Shown here in pieces: positions 1 through 12,305 of a stretch of DNA of 64,000 nt (within the stretch, counting starts at the first letter, position 1; each line of letters opens with the position of its first letter). Source of the stretch: Amorphophallus konjac (Eukaryota > Streptophyta > Magnoliopsida > Alismatales > Araceae); assembly GCA_022559845.1 (NCBI GenBank), contig CM040123.1:318289933-318353932 (forward strand). Direction: 5' to 3'. The notes under the pieces were generated by a model that was not told the origin of the DNA, did not search any database, and saw nothing but the letters and a program-made list of their open reading frames with translations. The position numbers were made by a program, and so were the translations under genes.

Positions 1-3000
1 CAGGTCATAGTCTTCTCCGACCAAGACCTGGAAGGGCTGAGCACCCCGCATGACGATGCCCTCGTTATCTCGGCCACGATAAATCACTATAATGTAGACA
101 TGATTTTGGTTGATAATGGGAGCGCCCCCGATGTATTATCTTATGACTGTTTTCTCAAGATGGGGGAAGACCCATCCAAACTCCACCCGATCCGAACGCC
201 CCTTTGCGGGTTTAATGGCCTGGCCACCTACCCCGAGGGAGCCCTAAGCCTGCCGGTCACTATCGGCACCCCACCCAAAACCGTTACGGTCATAGTGGAC
301 TTCATAGTGATTAAAGGTATGATAGCGTACAACGCCATTTTCGGCCGAAAAATTCTCAGCCGAATAAAGGCCGTACCATCTACCTATCACCAAAAAATGA
401 AGTTTCCCACCAAAAATGGGTTGGGGGAAGTCCGAGGTAACCAGGCCACGGCTAGAAGGTGCTACAATATCTCGGTGGAAGCCTCAAGGCCGGACGGGAA
501 GGATAAGGGCCCCAGGGGAGTCGAAGGAAGAGCCGTGACCACCGAGCCCGGTGGCGAGTTATTAACGGTATTCCTGAACGACGACCCGGCCCTAGGAGTA
601 AGGATCGGCGCCGACCTACCACCAGAGGAACAGCAGCAATACAAGGAGTTTCTTTCTGAGTATGTTCGGGTCTTTGCTTGGTCCGATGATCAACTCCCTG
701 GTATACCAGAGGAGACTGTGATGCACAAGCTCAACCTCGACACCACCGTGAGACCCATACAGCAGCGGAGAAGGAAGCATGCGCCTGAGAAACAGGCGAT
801 CGTCAAGGCGCAGGTCACCAAGGGACAAGAAACTGGTCTTTTCAGACCGGTCCTGTACCCAACGTGGCTAGCCAACGTCGTCCTGGTGCCGAAGACTACA
901 GGCAAGTGGCGAATGTGCGTAGACTTCACCGATCTGAACAAGGCCACCCCCAAGGACTGCTATCCGCTACCGAGCATCGACCAATTGGTTGACTCAACCT
1001 CGGGCAACGAGATACTCAGTTTCCTGGATGCCTATTCGGGTTATCATCAGATCCGAATGAGCCCTGAAGATGTCGAGAAGACCGCCTTCATCACCGACTA
1101 CGGCGTGTACTGCTACACCCGGATGCCCTTCGGATTGAAGAATGCTGGAGCCACATACCAGCGACTGGTCAACCACATGTTCGAGGGACAGTTAGGTCGG
1201 AACGTCGAGGCCTACATCGACGACATGCTCGTCAAGACCCCGAGGGCCCAAGACCACTTCACCGACCTCGCCGAGACTTTCGGCACCCTCCTGAAGTACA
1301 GCATGAAGCTCAACCCCGCCAAGTGCGCCTTTGGAGTAAGATCCGGGAAGTTCCTGGGTTTCCTGGTCACTCAGCGAGGGATCGAAGCCAACCCTGACAA
1401 GGTCCAGGCCATCCTGGACATGCGCCCGCCCACGTGCATTAAAGACGTCCAGCGTCTGACGGGGCGTGTCGCTGCTCTCAGTCGTTTCCTGTCCCGTGCG
1501 GCCGAACGATGCTTGCCCTTCTTCAAGCTGATGAGGGGGCCCAAGATAGCATCTGCTACGTTCGCATGGGATAGGGAATGCCAAACAGCGTTCGCCGAGC
1601 TCAAAGAGTTCCTGGCTTCGCCCCCGGTGCTTTCCAAGCCCGTCCCGGGCGAGGTCTTGTTGCTCTATCTCTCGGCGACGCCATCAACGGTCAGCTCGGT
1701 CCTAGTCAGAAATGACTCGGGAGTCGAGAGGCCGGTCTACTACACCAGCAAGGTGCTCGGCGAGGCCGAGCGGAGGTACCCCGCAACCGAGAAACTCGTG
1801 CTAGCGTTGGTTACCTCCGCAAAGCGCCTCCGACCCTACTTCCAGGGGCATCCCATCACCGTGCTAACCGGCGAGCCACTGAAGAAGATTCTGGCCCATC
1901 CCGAAGCCTCGGGGTGACTCGTCAAATGGGCCATCATGCTCGGGGCTTACGACATCTCGTATCGGCCGCGATCAGCTATCAAAGGACAAGCACTCGTCGA
2001 CTTCATCGTCGAGAGCACCGTTCCGGTCGAGGACAGGCCTCCGACAGCAACCGGGCCAACCTGGGAGCTGTTCGTCGATGGATCGTCCAACTCGGTCGGT
2101 AGCGGCGCAGGGATCCTCTTAAGGTCCCCCGAAGGAATAGAGTTGCACTACGCCCTAAAGTTCAACTTTCTGGCGTCCAACAATGCTTCCGAGTACGAGG
2201 CCCTTATCTCGGGAGCCCGCATGGCCCGACGGTTGGGGGCCGAGCGAGTCAGGATCCACACCGACTCCCAGCTAGTTGCAAGCCAGGTCAATGGCGAGTA
2301 TGAAGCTCGAGAGGTACCTATGATCAAATACCTCCAGTTGGTCCGGAGCCTGTCCCAGCAGTTCGAGGAGTTCGAGGTAGTCCGAATAGCTCGGGAGCAA
2401 AACTCTCGGGCGGACGCCCTCTCCCGACTGGCCTCCTCCCTAGACCCGGAAGGTACACGATCGGTCCTCCTAGAAGAGCTAGAGCGCCCGAGCATAGACT
2501 CGGAGCTCCTCGCCATTGACTCGGCCACTCCCGGCGACTGGCGCTCCCCCTACCTGTCCTGGCTACGGGACTCCCGGGAGCCCTCCGACCCTCGGGAAGC
2601 CCGCCGAATGAAGTACCAAGCCCGGCGCTTCGTCATCCTCGACAACGCTCTCTACCGAAGATCATTCTCCGGGCCCCTTCTGAAGTGTCTCGGTCCCGAT
2701 GAAGCAAGCCAAGCTGTTGAAGAGATTCATCAAGGCCTGTGCGGAGCGCATTCAGGAGGTCGGTCGCTGGCCAGAATCCTGCTAAGACAGGGGTACTGGT
2801 GGCCGACCCTGCAGCGCGACTGCACGGCCTACGCACAACATTACGACCGTTGCCAGCGGTTCGACCATTTGGTCCATCAACCGGCCACGGAACTTATCAC
2901 CCTTACCGAGCCCTACCCTTTCGCTCGGTGGGGGATCGACATCCTTGGGCCATTCCCAACGGCTCAATCCCAGAAGAAGTTCATCATCGTCGCCATCGAC

Positions 3001-3773
3001 TACTTCACCAAGTGGATCGAGGCTGAAGTAACAGCTAGGATCACCGAGACAGTCGTCTGGGGTTTCGTATGGAAATCGATCATCTGTCGCTTTGGCATCC
3101 CCCGAGTGATAGTGAGCGATAACGGGCGGCAATTCGACTCTCGGTACTTCCGAGACAGATGCGCCGACCTAAATATCCGCAACCACTTCACTTCGGTCGC
3201 CCACCCTCAGGCCAACGGGCTGGTTGAAAATGCCAACAAGACCATCTTGAAGGGCATAAAAACCAGACTCGGCAAGGCTAAGGGTAGCTGGCTCGAGGAA
3301 CTGCCTAGCGTACTATGGTCGCACCGAACGACCCCCAGGACGGCAACCGGTGAGACCCCTTTTCAGCTGGTATATGGCACCGAAGCCGTCGTTCCGTTAG
3401 AGATCGCCAATCCGTCTCTCCGAGTGATCAGCTTTTCGCCCGAGGCAAACGAGCAGAAGTTGCTCGAGAACCTCGACCTGACAGACGAACTCCGAGAGAT
3501 CGCGAACGTCCGAGCTACGGAATACCAGCGCCGCCTCACTCGGTACTACAACACCAAGGTCCGAGGCAGACAATTCCAACCAGGGGACTTCGTCCTCAGG
3601 AAGACCGAAGCCTCTCGACCACTGGAGGCGGCGGGCAAGCTATCCCCCAACTGGGAAGGCCCTACCGAGTGATCGAGACGCTCGGGAAAGGTGCGTACAG
3701 GTTAGCCACAATGGAAGGGGAACCCATTCCCCGGACATGGAACGCAACCACACTACGCAGATTTTATTTCTGA
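1..3773 (+). pseudogene. pol: gypsy pol polyprotein: PR-RT-RNaseH-aRNaseH-INT, broken
   Basis: Base 1 is already in frame. The protease motif DNGS lies at 112-123 (D-N-G is usual in this lineage). RT has YIDDM at 1213-1227. The first RNase H (about 1560-1910) is degenerate, with YLSAT where an Asp is expected. The second RNase H (about 2065-2420) keeps FVDG (Asp 2077-2079), NASEYEA, HTDSQ and RADALS. Integrase keeps the DDE residues (Asp 2938, Asp 3118, Glu 3226) but one zinc-finger Cys is Tyr (2842-2844). A TGA at 1915-1917 interrupts the frame; the same frame resumes at once, so it looks like CGA to TGA. One base is missing near 3660, after which the integrase tail continues in the next frame to a TGA at 3771-3773. 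Enzymatic roles are those of the family; this copy should not make a full polyprotein. Confidence 0.9.
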
Positions 3774-4989
3774 AAACTGTATCGACAAATCGGGCAAAAT
3801 AAACCCCCCTTTTTTTGCATTCATTCAAGATAACTGTTGGTACATCAGAAAGGCAACTGCCAGTACATTACATAGTGAAAAGCAAAAATCCATCTAGCAC
3901 CGCGGCAAACGGCCATCGCCCGACCGACCCGGTCTTGACCTTCTCGCATCCAGCCACTGACTCTGCCTCGCGTGGAAACTGGCTCGGACAAGAGATGGTC
4001 GAGCCAGTTGGCTCGGGTGGACCGTGACAAAGGTGACAGAGGGACAGCAAGGAGAAGGCCACCTTTCACGCGAGGAAGGCTACCTTCCAAGTTGGCAACA
4101 ACCTGGAAAAAGGAGCGCCGTGAAGGTCTCCTCTCTGCCAAACTACCAACTCTTTGGAGGCGAACAGAAAGCAAGCAGCCCCCGAAGAGTGAAAGAAATG
4201 AAGAACAAAAGAGAGAGAAAGAGGCTGCGGACAGGGGTGAGGAAGGGACTGGAGCCGCCTCCTCCCCTCCCACGGAGGGGAATGGCGGCCGGCATCCCTA
4301 ACTCCTCCATCCGCCCTCCATCTCGGCGTCCGCCCGGAAGCCTCGCCGGAGCCAAGAGGAGGCAAACGGCGTACCCCCGCACGTCGAAGCCCTCTCCAGA
4401 TCCGCGCGGCGACCGTCGGACCCGTCTCATGCACGCGCGGCGACCGTGGGACCCGACCGATATTCCAGGACAGTTGGAACCGGCCGCTCCCCGTCGTCTG
4501 CGGCGTCATCTTCTGAAGGGTCCTCCATGCTCCGATCGCGGCGGCGCAACGCAGAGCGAAAACGAGGGAACAAGAGCAAACCACCGGTGAGAGTCCTAAG
4601 TGTTAAGAGGGAAGGAGCACCCTTCGGTCCTTTTTATAGGCCAAGGAGGCCACGCGCCTTAAATGACTCCCCCCTCGAAAACACGCTATAGGACCTCCCT
4701 TGGAAGGTCACCTCCAATTCCTCGGCCCCCGCCCTAGCGGGATTCGCGAAGCGCCTCGACTTTCAAAGCATGGTGGAATGAAAGGACGCCTCGTCGGAAG
4801 TCTCCCGAATCGGCATGCGAGAACGGTGCAGAAAATATCGGCACCTTCCAACTGCCCCCGATACGCCAGCCAAATCACGGCAAAGATAACGATCAAATGA
4901 AGTAAGTCCTTTATTGCCTCCCATAAAGAAATCCTCTTACAAAAGGAAAAACAGACAAAAGGGGAAGGGGCAAAATAAAGCATAATACA
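3774..4989. other. element 1 spacer between integrase and antisense gene
   Basis: GC-rich, with many overlapping open frames on both strands but no recognised domain. On the minus strand a TATAAAAA-like box (about 4630-4638) lies roughly 100 bases before an ATG with a short acidic frame of about 34 codons. This could be a remnant promoter for an antisense transcript or chance. Nothing else is supportable. Confidence 0.45.
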
Positions 4990-7591
4990 TCAGGCCTCGG
5001 GCCCACTTTGAAGCTCGGGAACAGCAGTAGGGGACGCGTCACCCCCGGTGCCTTCGGTGACGGCCGGCCCGGACACTGACCTCGCCTGTGCGAGAACTGT
5101 CTCGGTCGTGAGCCCTCCTGGAGCCTCCGGAGTTGGTGACCCCGCTGGAGGTGACTCCTCCTGTTCTTCCCCGGCCGAGGATGAGGAGCTGGAAACTGAC
5201 TCATCCGAGTCATAACTCTGGCCGTAAGGAAAATCACCCCCGGTAAGGTGCTCATTGGCATAGCTCATCGCCCGGCGATAGCCCTGCCTGAATCCCTTTC
5301 GGGCACCCCGGCGGAGCGCTACCTCGTAGTAGGGTAGGGCAGCTTCAATCAGGTCGGCCGAGTAAGCTTCCGAGCCTTTGTAGCGCTCGATCGCCTCCGC
5401 CTCGACCTGCCCGTCCCGAGCCCGCTCCGCCTCGGCCGCACGCTCTTCCGCCCTCGCCAGACGCTCCTCCAGCTCGGTCATCCTCCGCTCGGCTTCGAAC
5501 ATCCGACCCTCCGCCCGAGCTCGGTCCGCCTCGGCCTCAGCGCGAAGGCGCTCCGCGTCCTCCGCCCGATCCTGCAGCTCGCCGCGCTCAAGCTCCCAGA
5601 GGCCGTCCAGCTCGATGTGACGTTGACGCTCGTCCTCTAGACGTTTGCTCTTCCTCTCGAGTGATTCTCGGGCCCTTGCTAGCTGCTCGGCCAGCGCCTC
5701 GGCTTCCCGTCGGCTCGACCGCGCCAACTCCCTGAATGCAAGGAACTCCCGCCGGAGCCCCTCGTGCTCCCCCTCGAGCCGGGCTAGTTTCCCCTCGCAT
5801 CCACCAAGGGTCCAGGCGAGCCTCGACCGCTCCGCCTCCGTCCGGGCGTGCGCCTCTGCCATCACGGCCGCTGTCCGAGCTATGACCAGGCCGCCCTCCA
5901 TCAGGATATCAAGGACCCCGGCGGGAGTGCTGCGCCTTTCTCCCCCCCTCGTCCTCTCGGCGATCGACCGGCAGAGCCGGTACAAGTCGCCCGAGATACC
6001 GAGCCTGACCAGAGGTTCCGGCAAAGGGGACTGCTCCACCCTGGGCACCCCGCCAGAAGACCCTGTTCGGGCAGCGAAGCTGACCGCCCCGCTCCCCACG
6101 GTCGGTTGGGGTTGCAACGCCTCCCCGGGCGAACCCCCACCCTCGACCGGCGCCGCGGGATCAACCGCACCAGCAACTGCCGGCACTTGGGGTTGCGACG
6201 CCCTCGCGGGCGAACCCCCATCCGCACCGACCAATCCCTCGGTCCCAGCGCCGGCCGCACCGGTATCGGCCCCCTCTGCCCCCACAGAGGGGAGAGTCGA
6301 CCCATCACCTCCCTCTGCGGGGCCCCTGGTCTCCTCGGCCCCCTCTCGCCCGGCGGATGGGAGAGCCAGCCCGGAGGGGTCGGCCCCATCCTGCCCCCGA
6401 GGGGGGAGCGCCGCCGAGCCAGAATCACCCCCGACGGTGGTAGGAAAACCGGCTTTCTTGGCCCTTTTCCTGGCCTTCACGGCCTCCCGCAACTTCCCCG
6501 CCAGGGGATCTTTGCGCTTCAGGCCGGTCGATCGAGAAGTCCCCTCGGGGGCCGCCCCCCTTGCCCTTATCTCGGGCATGGACGCGACCCGCCGAGACAT
6601 CGGGCTCATCGGCTGCCGAGTCGTCTCCCAGATCGATGACCTCGGCCGCCTCCTCCAGAGGCTCCCGCCTTACGTCTGCAACAAGAAGAAGCCCCAGTCA
6701 AGAGGAGGAAAAGAGCTACCACCCCCGAAAAAGAGCCGCAAGAGCCATACCCGCCGACGTCAGTCGCGAGAGAAGACACCGTTCGATGTTCTCCGGCGTC
6801 ACCAGCTCCTCAGTCGATTGACGGTTCTCCAGCAGACGGGCAGCCTGCTGCTCCACGTGGGGAGGGAACTCCACCTGGCGAGGGGGCAGATTCGGGTGAA
6901 AGTTGGGCGAGGTCCGGCATCTCCAGATCTCGTCCGTCGCCACCGCCTTCACCCAGAAGAATTGGGTCTTCCACCCCTTGTGCGAGGAGTCCTTCGCCGC
7001 AAGCGAGATGCAGCTCCTATTCCTCCGCGCCTGAATGAAGTAGAAGCCTTTCCCCGCCGACGGGTGCGCCTTCAACTCAAAAAAGAAGTGGAAGAGGTCC
7101 AAAGAAGGAAAAATGTCGCGCTGACGACAAAGAATCCCGAAGGCCGAAAGAAGAAGATAGGAGTTGGCCACCAACTGAATAGGCGCCAACCGGAAAAAAT
7201 TAAGAAGCTGCAGCACATAAGGGTCGAAAGGAAGCCGAAATCCACTCTTCCAAGCCAGAAGGAAGGTGCAAATGAGCTCATCGCGATCATCCAGACTCGT
7301 CTCGTACGGAGTGGCGGCGATGAAGCTGTATCTGAGAGGCAGGCGGAAACGATGCTCCAGCCTCCGCACCTCCGCTTCCCCCAACTCACTACAGTTGGGG
7401 ACGGGTTCCCGCCTCACCGGCACAAGCTCCGGACTCTGATCCGCCATCGAGTCAGGAAGAGATCCCTCGTACGAGCTTGAAGACTCTGGAGGAGAAGGAA
7501 GTTGCTGGACCGCCTCTGCGGTTATCCTCGCCAACTCCTCGAACGCCACCGCAAGGCTCCGCGTCTCCGCTGTGCTCTCACGGCGCATCAA
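4990..7591 (-). pseudogene. antisense gene of element 1: 'putative gypsy-type transposon' domain plus coiled coil, broken
   Basis: Two long minus-strand frames. The first (7591 to 6716, 291 aa) has the hydrophobic pattern of the plant domain named putative gypsy-type transposon (Pfam Transposase_28): a FRLPLRY block, DPYVLQLLNFFRLAPIQL and an LLSAFGILCR helix, then FYFIQAR and GWKTQFFWVK. The second (6609 to 4990, 539 aa) is a basic stretch, a Pro/Ala/Gly-rich linker, then about 200 residues of Arg/Glu/Ala-rich coiled coil, ending in an acidic and Ser-rich tail. Between them is a good acceptor (TTGCAG ending at 6676), but the implied intron is only about 40 bases and the frames do not join cleanly. 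A further shift is needed near 6600. The role in the element is unknown. Such antisense genes recur in Tat-lineage elements. The long plus-strand frames over the same bases are shadows. Confidence 0.7.
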
Positions 7592-7863
7592 GAAGCAAGG
7601 AAAGCCTAAAACCCTGGAAGCCTAGAACGATGAACAGCACCCCCTATAAACCCCTGAGGGTGGCGGCGCGCCGTTCCGTGCTCTGAGAAAAGGGGGGGCC
7701 CCTTCGTTTCGAATCCGGCAGGATCATCATTACGGGCCTCGGCGACCGCTATAAGCGGCTCCATAACGCCAACGGAATTCCACCCACCTGAGCCACGCCG
7801 GTCCAAAGCCTCGAAAAAATACTCATCCGAGCCTCCTTGGCTCGGGAGTAGGAGGGGGACAAG

Positions 7864-8609
7864 TGGAGAGGGGGATTTTCGCAGTCCACCACAAAGGTAG
7901 CCCAACAAGACCCACAAGGTCCAACCGGGCGAGCCCACCCGAGTGATAGCCCACAGGGCCCACTTAGGGAGAAAAGCCCAATAAATAAGACTCGAGGAAC
8001 TAACTCTCCCCGGCGGCCTTCTAGGCTCGGAGGGCCCGAGACAACGGTCAGGTCCCGAGGAAGGTCCGGCCTAAAGCCCTCTCCCGACCAGAGAGAGATA
8101 GGCTCCAGCCGACCTATCCGACCCCACCCTCGCCGGGCCATGCCTATCGCTCGGACATGAGCTAGCATCCCCGAGGCTCGGTAAGGCCGGTTGATTATCT
8201 GCAGGTGTAGCCGTTCAGAGTCCTCCGCCAGCGGGAGAGTCAGGGGAGCCGCCGGACTCCAAGGGGATAACGTTCCCACGATCAGGCCATGAAAGCCCCC
8301 GTTAAAGACGTAACTCCCGCCGGGAACCCCTCAGCTTACAGGACTCCTGAAGGCGGCGCACTATTTAAGCAAGGGATCCCCTCCGGAAGATGGTAAGATG
8401 AACTAAGCATTCACACACCCTAAGCTCCTGAGCACGATTCGCTTCACCCTTTGGTGGAGAGGATTCTCGTTCATCAGCTCTCTCCTCCCCCCATTATTGC
8501 TTCCACCATAGCTCTACTGACTTAGCCATCGGAGGGTTTTGCCCCAGGGAGATCCCCTGGGCCCTCTGATACGTTTCCCTCTCTTGCATATTCATCTTCT
8601 GGTGATCCA
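7864..8609 (+). repeat. probable 3' LTR of element 1
   Basis: A purine tract (about 7848-7863, AGGAGGGGGA core) precedes a TGGAGAG start. A TATTTAA box lies at 8362-8368, followed by an R-U5-like stretch with the ACTTAGCCATCGGAGGG type of sequence common in Tat LTRs. The right end is taken at ...GATCCA (8609), just before pol-like codons of another element. The 5' LTR is outside the window, so neither border is verified. Confidence 0.5.
8362..8368 (+). promoter_or_regulatory. TATA box of element 1 LTR
   Basis: TATTTAA in the context CACTATTTAAGCAAGGG, placed as expected within the putative LTR. Confidence 0.5.
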
Positions 8610-8612
8610 TAG

Positions 8613-10687
8613 CCCGCTCAGGATCCTGTGCGAGATCTCGCCTCTTCAGACCCGATTCGCTATCTCTTAGAAAAGCCCGTCCTTTCTAGTAGGTTAGCTC
8701 GCTGGCAGAGCTTCCTCTCTCAATTCGACATCACCTTTGTTGTTCAGAAGGCGGTCAAAGGATATGCCATTGCTGAGCATCTCGCTCATCTCCCCATTCC
8801 TCACACCGATTCCATCCAGGATGATTTCCCTGATGAGCATCTTTCTGTTATCTCTCATCACCCCTTTTGGTCTCTGCACTTCGACGGTGCACTCAATTCT
8901 CAAGGCCGAGGGATCGGTGCTGTTCTGCTTACTCCAGAGGGGGTGACCATTCCCTTTGCTTATCAACTTCGGTTTCCTGCCACCAACAACATCGCTGAGT
9001 ATGAGGCTCTCCTGGCCGGATTGAAGCATGCCTATCTCCTAGGCGCGCGCTATTTAAACATTATAGGAGATTCTCAGCTCATCCTACGGCAAGTTCTATC
9101 CACTTACCGTACTCGTGACCCCAATCTCAAGCCTTATCAAGATCTGGTTACGCTCCTTGCCAGGCAATTCCGTAAGCTGATCTATATCCATACTCCCCGT
9201 TCTCAGAACATCCTTGCTGATGCTCTGGCATCCCTTGCTTCTTCCCTATCTTTCCCTCTCAGTCGGAGCACTGAGACTATCGTCGTTCAGAGATTGGACG
9301 CACCCTCTCTTCAGGATCCTTGGTACATCAATCTTAGGAAATCTGTAGAGGCAAGAGCTGAGAAGGAAGATCTTAAGGAAGTATCTTTAACAGAGCTAGA
9401 AGAGATCCTGACGAAGAAGAGTTGCCTTGGTATCATGAAATCGAGTTGTTTTGTAAGGAGGGATTGTTCCCAGAAGGGGCAACTGCTAAGCAATGCAAGT
9501 CAATCAGAAGAGCCGCTGCAAGGTATACTATTGTCGCAGGAGAACTGTACAGGCGCGCTACTAATGGGATGCTCATGAGATGTTTAGATGATTATGAAGC
9601 TTGGAAGGTGGCTGAAGCAGCCCATTCTAGTGAGTGTGGGGGTCATGTCAATGGCCAGGCTCTAGCGAAGAAGATCCTAAGGCAGGGCTACTATTGGCCC
9701 ACTCTAGAGGAAGATTGCTCCCTCTATGTCCGGAGGTGTCTTAGGTGCCAACTCCACGCTGATAAAATTCATTCTCCAGCTTCGTCTCTCCATCCTATGA
9801 CCGCTCCTTGGCCATTCTCTATGTGGGCCTTTGACGTTGTCGGCCCGCTCAGTGATCCTAATTCCCAGATCAAGCAGAAATCCTTTATCCTTACCGCCAC
9901 TGAGTACTTCACCAAGTGGGCTGAAGCCGAGGCGTACGCAGAGATCAAAGCTACAACAGTGTGACGCTTTATTATGAAGAATATCATCTCACGGTTCGGA
10001 GTGCCAAGCAGCATCATCACCGACAACGGACCCCAGTTCGTTTCTCAAGAGCTCAAGGACCTATGTAAGAAGTTCAATATTGCATTGCATCATTCATCTC
10101 CATATTATCCTCAAGGCAACGGTCAAGCCAAGGTCACTAATAAAACTCTTCTTAAAATCATCAAGAAAACATGTGAAGCTCATAAGTTTTCTGATTGGCC
10201 AGAAAGATTAGTGGAAGCTCTGTGGGCTTACCGCACCTCCGTCCGTACCCCTACAGGACAAACTCCATGTTCTCTTACCTACGGGATGGAGGCGGTGCTC
10301 CCATATGAGATCCTGATCCCTTCCCTTAGAGTGCAGCTTGATAAGGAACTTAATCTCGATGAACGTCGAGAGGCGTTGCTGGTTCAGTTGGAACTCTTAG
10401 ATGAGAAGAGGATGAATGCAGCCGATCATGTATCCGTTTATCAAAAAAGGGTTTCGCGTTATTTTCAAAAGAAGGTAATCGAATGTAAGTTTCAAAAAGG
10501 TGATATGGTTTTGAAACGAAAATTCATTCGGTTTGCAGGTCCTAGGTCTAAATTACAACCTAATTGGGAAGGGCCGTTTGTCGTAAAAGAAGCTTATCCG
10601 GGAAATGCTTACCGTTTAGTAAACGCGGAAGGTGAGGAGCTCTCTCACCCGTGGAATGGGTTGTATCTTAAGCGTTTCTTTCCTTAG
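8613..10687 (+). pseudogene. pol: pol fragment: end of RT, archaeal-type RNase H, integrase
   Basis: Opens inside RT (DPIRYLLEKP, then LARWQSFLSQFDI). The RNase H has LHFDGALNS (Asp 8883-8885), NIAEYEAL, IGDSQL and LADALASL. A frame change near 9410 leads into integrase: HHCC zinc residues around 9625-9750, Asp at 9833 in FDVVGPL and Asp at 10022 in ITDNGPQF. The expected catalytic Glu is Lys (AAG 10130-10132). A TGA at 9962-9964 interrupts the frame. The C-terminus (PNWEGPFVVKE to WNGLYLKRFFP) is intact. With a frameshift, a nonsense codon and a lost catalytic residue this copy is dead. It differs clearly from the pol of element 1. Confidence 0.88.
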
Positions 10688-11440
10688 AGTCTAACCATGT
10701 GCTACCCCGGCAGCAAGATGCTCCTCCTGTCACTAAAGGAGTCCCGAGTGAGGCAATCACACACTACACGACGTCCTGGTCAGGTTTTCCACGTTGAGAA
10801 AGGACAACATTTTTCCTTGGACATGCTTTGGGGGAAAGTCAAGGTCCCTGTCCATTTCTTCCTTCAGCTAAAACCAGGGGCAAGAAGAGAATAAGGAGGC
10901 GATAATCGATCCAAACACCCTCACAAGAGGAGGTCTCAAATAGGGGCAGTCCGTTATGACCTGACGCCACAAGAAACAAAAGAGACAGCGAAGGGGCAAT
11001 CTCTATGACAAAATCAAAAGCATCACCTCAAAGTCAATATAGTATGAATTCCAAAGCTCCAGAAAGGCAAAGCAAGAAAAGCTAGGCATGACAAGAGTGG
11101 CAGTACAGTTCCCCGCGGGACGTTATGAGCCCGGTCGCATGCATGCCTAGGGTGGATTAAGGTTCGATGACGGACTCAAAGCCCCGGCACAACAGACCAA
11201 ATCTCTAAAGGGTTGTACGGAAAGGAAATCAAGTCCTAAAAACTTCTATGTCTGGCCTAAAGCTTACCCCTCGTATTCTGTTTTTCTTTTTAGGACCAAG
11301 ATTAGTACCCTGGGTATGGCCCCGGCAGAAACACCGTCATGACAATCAGACCTTTTCCAGGGGTCGTCATCTTCTCTCACACCCACCCCCGGACCCGATA
11401 TCAACAAGGAAGGGCTCACGCTGCTGGGGAAGCACTGGTT

Positions 11441-11645
11441 TTTCGAAATTCAAAAAAAAATCAAATATTTTCAAAATCCAAACAAATTGAATATTTTTCA
11501 AAAATCCAAATAAAAGCAATCATTTTCTAAAAAAATCCAAAAAAATCGAAATATTTCCAAAAAATCCAAAAACATCAAATATTTTCAAAACCCAAACAAA
11601 TCAAATATTTTCAAAATCTCACAAAAATCAGATATTCTCCAAAAC
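11441..11645 (+). repeat. A-rich imperfect tandem repeat
   Basis: About six to seven degenerate units of roughly 30 bases built around CAAATATTTTCAAAATCCAAA. Similar spacers are common between pol and the antisense genes of Tat elements. Confidence 0.7.
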
Positions 11646-11882
11646 CCTCGAAAAACACCCTCATATGCATTGCATGCATCGCATTATTTTTATTATGTTT
11701 TCCGCCTATTTTAACAAGGCTCCACCCCTTGACCAAATATTGAGAAACAGTCATTATCTAACTTACTTCAAGGCAAGGGGTTGAGTCGAAGAGCAGATCT
11801 AACTTGTTTCATGTCTAAAGTGTGCACAGAACACAAGATCAACATCAAAGTGAGAGGCTCACAATTATGCAGATTCAAAGGC

Positions 11883-12145
11883 TGTAACGCGTCATCACCA
11901 GACCGATACAGTCATCTAACGGTCATATCCCTACCGTCACTCCTCTCCTTGCATAAGCTTTCTTTCTTTCAGCAGCCATCATTCTAACGGCCAAGGTTAG
12001 GACCGCTACTTACTCTAACGGCCTGAGTCTTGACCGTTACATCCCTCAGAGAACAGGGTTCTTCGTGCTTCCATTCTGACGGCCTATCGTCAGATCGTCG
12101 TTTCTTTGTAGCGGCCCAATGCACATCCGTTACATACTCCAGAGG
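11883..12145. repeat. type-1 dyad word cluster (AACGG...CCGT)
   Basis: About five copies of the pattern T[A/G]ACGG[C/T]C, 6-10 bases, GACCGT[C/T]A. Clear copies start near 11917, 11971, 12014 and 12078. The loops differ while the arms are kept. Confidence 0.7.
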
Positions 12146-12305
12146 CTCTGCCTGTTCACATTAGTCCAGACAATCAAGCCACAAAACTCTTGCTCATTCA
12201 ACTGAGACAATCTCATCTCATTCAATCAGGCTTAATGAAAAATGAATTCACAAAATTCCAACTTTTTGTCATACAACCAACATCTCTCTAAAAAAAAATA
12301 AATCA

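Larger units (their letters stand above)
1..8609 (+). mobile_element. Tat-lineage Ty3/gypsy retrotransposon, 3' half (element 1)
   Basis: The element enters from the left edge in an open pol frame and runs through protease, RT, two RNase H regions and integrase, then an antisense gene, then a probable 3' LTR. A second, archaeal-type RNase H after the ordinary one, and an antisense gene between integrase and 3' LTR, are known marks of the Tat/Retand group. Gag and the 5' LTR lie outside the window. The right end abuts an unrelated pol fragment, so element 1 probably inserted into element 2. The exact right border (about 8609) is inferred from a TG...CA LTR shape, not from a confirmed target duplication. 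Confidence 0.8.
10688..12302. other. element 2 spacer downstream of integrase
   Basis: No convincing frame. It holds an A-rich imperfect repeat (11441-11645) and a cluster of AACGG/CCGT dyad words (11883-12145), described separately. Confidence 0.6.

Noticed and set aside
4024..4590. 188-codon plus-strand frame and its 172-codon minus partner
   Set aside because: GC-rich spacer with several overlapping frames, low-complexity composition and no motif.
5645..7480. 611-codon plus-strand open frame
   Set aside because: It is the mirror of the minus-strand antisense gene, Ser/Pro/Arg-rich, without domain features. The minus strand has the recognisable domain and coiled coil.
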